This document shows, one piece after another, positions 6,575 to 8,778 of a DNA stretch of 8,778 nucleotides. The translations under genes were made by a program, and so were the position numbers. The number at the start of each line of letters is the position of its first letter. Positions within the stretch are counted from its first letter, which is position 1. A model generated the notes under the pieces. It ran no database searches. It was given only the letters and a program-made list of their open reading frames with translations, and was not told the origin of the DNA. Source of the stretch: an uncultured Collinsella sp. (GTDB lineage: Bacteria > Actinomycetota > Coriobacteriia > Coriobacteriales > Coriobacteriaceae); NCBI GenBank assembly GCA_902478875.1, contig CABSMZ010000072.1, forward strand, positions 1-8,778, in the 5' to 3' direction.

Positions 6575-6611
6575 GTTAACCTTTGTTGACCTCAATAGTT
6601 AGATAAACTAA
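6575..6611. promoter_or_regulatory. Candidate regulator sites over the metal-operon promoter
   Basis: GTTAACCT (6575-6582) and GTTGACCT (6585-6592) are direct repeats exactly one helical turn apart, the second covering the -35 box. Just downstream, TAGTT (6596-6600) and AACTA (6606-6610) form a dyad, overlapped by TTAG (6599-6602) and CTAA (6608-6611). The TTAG...CTAA form recalls the ends of DtxR/MntR-family boxes, which would suit a metal-responsive operon, but the arms are short and the centre does not match a consensus. Confidence 0.3.
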
Positions 6612-6614
6612 ACT
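6586..6614 (+). promoter_or_regulatory. Sigma-70-type promoter for the DUF6110/ATPase operon
   Basis: TTGACC (6586-6591) matches the -35 consensus at five of six bases. TAAACT (6609-6614) matches the -10 at four of six, with a 17-bp spacer. The region is AT-rich relative to its surroundings and lies in a 187-bp gap between two same-strand genes, after the palindrome. Transcription would start near 6621, giving a leader of about 80 bases. Confidence 0.55.
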
Positions 6615-6652
6615 GTTTTCCAAAAGTGTGCTCGAGCAAACTTATTTACTCG

Positions 6653-6686
6653 GGTGCTGAGGCACCGTGCCGCGTCCAATGCGGCA
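6653..6686 (+). other. Two small hairpins in the leader before the DUF6110 gene
   Basis: GGTGC (6653-6657) pairs with GCACC (6662-6666) over a TGAG loop. TGCCGC (6668-6673) pairs with GCGGCA (6681-6686) over GTCCAAT. The second stem ends four bases before the GGGAG ribosome binding site (6690-6694), so it could affect ribosome access or messenger stability. I do not recognise a riboswitch class; NiCo and manganese riboswitch cores are not apparent. Confidence 0.4.
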
Positions 6687-6701
6687 AAAGGGAGAAGCAA
6701 C

Positions 6702-6947
6702 ATGAAGAAGTCGACGTTCAATACCCTGCTTGTCGGTGGCGGTTTTCTGCTTGGTACGGCTGGCATCAAGCTGCTCACCAGCGCTCCGGTAAAGAATGCC
6801 TGCGTGCAGGGCATTGCGTGCGGCATGCGCGTCAAGAACTGCTACCAGGACATGGTCGAGCAGGCCAAGGCCAATGTCGATGACATGGTTGCCGAGGCTG
6901 CCTACATCACCCAGAGCGAGGCCGCTGCTGACGAGGCAGCCGAGTAA
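6702..6947 (+). CDS. DUF6110-like small membrane-associated protein
   Basis: This is an 81-residue protein. An in-frame GTG at 6654 would add 16 residues, but ATG 6702 has GGGAG at 6690-6694, seven bases upstream, and starts with the typical MKKSTFN. Residues 8-26 are a glycine-rich hydrophobic segment (TLLVGGGFLLGTAGIKLL), probably a single membrane anchor. They are followed by a region with three cysteines (34, 40, 47) and an acidic, alanine-rich C-terminal helix. The pattern (a VKN...G...G-R-K-C-Y-QD-VEQAKA-VDD-VAEA run) resembles DUF6110 proteins, which I remember beside metal P-type ATPases. It sits 18 bases upstream of such an ATPase, in one operon. The role is unknown; an accessory or regulatory subunit of the pump, or a metal-binding helper, would fit. 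Confidence 0.8.
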   Translation: MKKSTFNTLLVGGGFLLGTAGIKLLTSAPVKNACVQGIACGMRVKNCYQDMVEQAKANVDDMVAEAAYITQSEAAADEAAE

Positions 6948-6965
6948 CGCTCCCAGGCACAAACT

Positions 6966-8729
6966 ATGAGATTCTCGATTATTAGCGAGATCCCCGGCAG
7001 GACCCGTCTTCAATTGGCGGGTCCTGTGCCAGAGAGCGATCTCGATGCACTTCTTAAGCTTGGCGGCGACATTGACGGCGTGCACAAGGTGCGCGTGTAT
7101 GGCCGTATTGGCCAGATGGCGCTCGAATATGACGAGCGGTGTCGTGCGGGCGTGTTCGACGCCTTGGGTGCGCTCGATGCTCAAGCTATCGCCGATGCCA
7201 AGTCGGGCTACGTGATGCAACTCGAGCCGCGCAAGCACAAACTCGTTATGGACCTGGCGACACTCGTCGGTGCCCATTACGCGCGCCGCTGGTTCCTGCC
7301 CACGCCGCTGCGTGCCATCTTTGTCGTGGCCGGTTACATGGCATTTTTGCGCGCTGCCCTTCATGAGCTGGCGCAGCCGCGCCTGACCGTTCCCGTGCTC
7401 GACGCTTCGGCCATCGGCATTTCGTTCGTCAAGCGTGATGTCGACACCGCGGGCCAGACGATGTTCCTACTCAACGTGGGCGAGCTGCTCGAGGACTACA
7501 CCCGCGCCATGAGCGAAAACGAGCTCATCAACTCGCTGCTCGATGTGCCCGACAAGGCGCAGAAGGTCGTCGGCGACACCGAGGTAAGCGTTGCCGCGAC
7601 CGAGCTTGAGCCCGGCGACCTGGTCGCCGTGCGCACCGGCATGTCCATCTGCATCGATGGCGTGGTCGAGCAGGGGAGCGCCATGGTCAACCAGGCGACC
7701 CTGACCGGTGAGCCGCTGGCCGTCGAGCGCAGCGTGGGCGACGATGTATTCGCCGGCACCGTCGTGGAAGACGGCAGCATCTTGGTGCGCGTGCGCGCCA
7801 ACACGGCGCAGACCAAGCTGCGCTCGATCGTCTCGCTCGTGCAGACAGCCGACTCGCTCAAGTCCGAGGGCCAGTCGCATATGGAGGACCTTGCCAACAA
7901 GATCGTCCCGTGGAACTTCCTGCTCGCGGGCCTGGTTGCGCTTACCACCCGCAGCCTCATCAAGACCTCAGCGGCACTGATGGTCGACTACTCGTGCGCA
8001 CTCAAACTCACGGGCTCCGTCGCCGTCATGACTGCCATGAGCGATGCCGCCAAGATGGGCGTCATGGTCAAGGGCGCCAAGTACTTTGAGTCGTTTGCCA
8101 AGGCCGATACCATTGTGTTTGACAAGACCGGCACGCTCACCGAGGCGCAGCCGCGTCTTGCCTGCGTGCTCACCACCGATGGCTGGAGCGAGGACGAGAT
8201 TCTGCGCCTTTCCGCTTGCTTGGAGGAGCATTTCCCTCATCCGGTGGCGCGTGCCGTGGTCAACGCCGCCCGCGAGCGCGGGCTCGAGCACCGCGAGCGC
8301 CATGCCGCCGTCGAGTACATCGTGGCGCACGGCATCGCTTCGTCCATCGAGGGGCGTCGCGCCATCATCGGTTCCGCGCACTTTGTGTTTGAGGACGAGG
8401 GCGCGCAGCTCGAGTCCGACATTAAGGAGCGCATCGAGTCCCAGATGCAGGGCCTGTCGCCGCTGTACCTGGCGGTTGACGGCACGGTTGTGGGCGTGCT
8501 CGGTATCGAGGATCCGCTCAAACCTGGCGTGCGCGAGGCCATCGCCGACTTGCACGCGCTGGGCGTTAAGCACGTGGTCATGCTCACGGGCGATTCCGAG
8601 CGCACAGCCGCACGCATTGCGCGCGAGGCGGGAGTCGACGAGTTCAAGGCCGAACTGCTGCCCGAGGACAAGTACGCTTATGTGGAGCGCATTAAGAGCG
8701 AGGGGCGCCACGTTGCCATGGTGGGCGAC
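6966..8729 (+). CDS. P1B-type metal-transporting ATPase, 3' truncated
   Basis: 588 genuine residues are present. The frame continues to 8771 only through adapter sequence (LSLIHISEPTRPY). Residues 1-75 look like an HMA_2-type domain without a CxxC metal-binding pair. A hydrophobic stretch (about 93-152) precedes the actuator domain with TGEP (247-250). The metal-site helix reads DYSCALKL, with Ser343-Cys344-Ala345 where most P1B pumps have CPC, SPC or CPH. DKTGT (386-390) holds the phosphorylated Asp386. His425-Pro426 is the HP motif of P1B pumps, and TGD (541-543) belongs to the nucleotide domain. The last real residues, MVGD (585-588), are the start of the GDGxND hinge, so the hinge remainder and C-terminal helices are missing (roughly 100 residues by family length). 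The ATG has only a weak AGG upstream. It probably exports a transition metal; the unusual Cys site leaves the metal undecided. Confidence 0.9.
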
Positions 8730-8778
8730 CTGTCTCTTATACACATCTCCGAGCCCACGAGACCGTACTAGATCTCGT
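8730..8778 (-). other. Illumina Nextera adapter (i7 side), not genomic
   Basis: Bases 8730-8748 are the Tn5 mosaic end (CTGTCTCTTATACACATCT), 8749-8763 the read-2 adapter (CCGAGCCCACGAGAC), 8764-8771 the index CGTACTAG, and 8772-8778 the start of the P7 primer (ATCTCGT). This mirrors the left end with the same index. The adapter supplies the false stop of the ATPase and, on the minus strand, the false start MYKRQ of a long antisense frame. Confidence 0.99.

Noticed and set aside
7968..8744. Minus-strand open frame of 258 codons starting MYKRQ
   Set aside because: Its start codon lies in the Nextera mosaic end, and MYKRQ is the known adapter-derived peptide. The rest is antisense to the P-type ATPase.

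Overview
This window is an assembled contig with Illumina Nextera adapter at both ends. Positions 1-42 and 8730-8778 are transposase mosaic end, read-2 adapter and an i7 index, so genuine genomic DNA runs only from 43 to 8729. The content suggests a GC-rich gut actinobacterium of the class Coriobacteriia, most likely Collinsella or a relative. The reasons are strongly G/C-biased third codon positions in most genes, the combination of a DUF6110-like small protein with a P1B-type ATPase, and two copies of a perfect palindrome of a kind I remember as common in such genomes. This placement is from memory and was not searched.

Layout. Positions 43-381 are non-coding: a hairpin at 57-82, a foldable stretch, a convincing intrinsic terminator at 184-214, the first palindrome (221-250), and a long imperfect inverted repeat (288-362) just before the first gene. 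Gene 1 (382-1746, +) is an AAA-type ATPase with a C-terminal DUF4143 / PD-(D/E)XK-like domain. It looks less GC-rich than its neighbours and may be an acquired gene. Converging on it is an AraC-family regulator on the minus strand (2815-1811), broken by one in-frame TGA. Divergent from the regulator are two adjacent ABC half-transporter genes (2930-4756 and 4757-6514), each a membrane domain fused to a nucleotide-binding domain, of the IrtAB/YbtPQ type. The second palindrome (6516-6548) begins one base after the second ABC gene. A new transcription unit follows: a candidate promoter (6586-6614), a leader with two small hairpins, a DUF6110-like membrane peptide (6702-6947), and a P1B-type metal ATPase (6966 onward). 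The ATPase is cut by the adapter after residue 588; its last 13 apparent residues are adapter-encoded.

How the genes may work together. The AraC regulator plus ABC pair resembles the YbtA/YbtPQ and PchR-type arrangement for uptake of metal-loaded siderophores. The downstream DUF6110/P1B-ATPase pair is a metal-export type module. The simplest reading is a metal (probably iron) homeostasis neighbourhood in which the regulator has recently been inactivated or split in this strain. The DUF4143 ATPase with its elaborate inverted-repeat leader is functionally unrelated as far as I can see and is the least understood part of the window.
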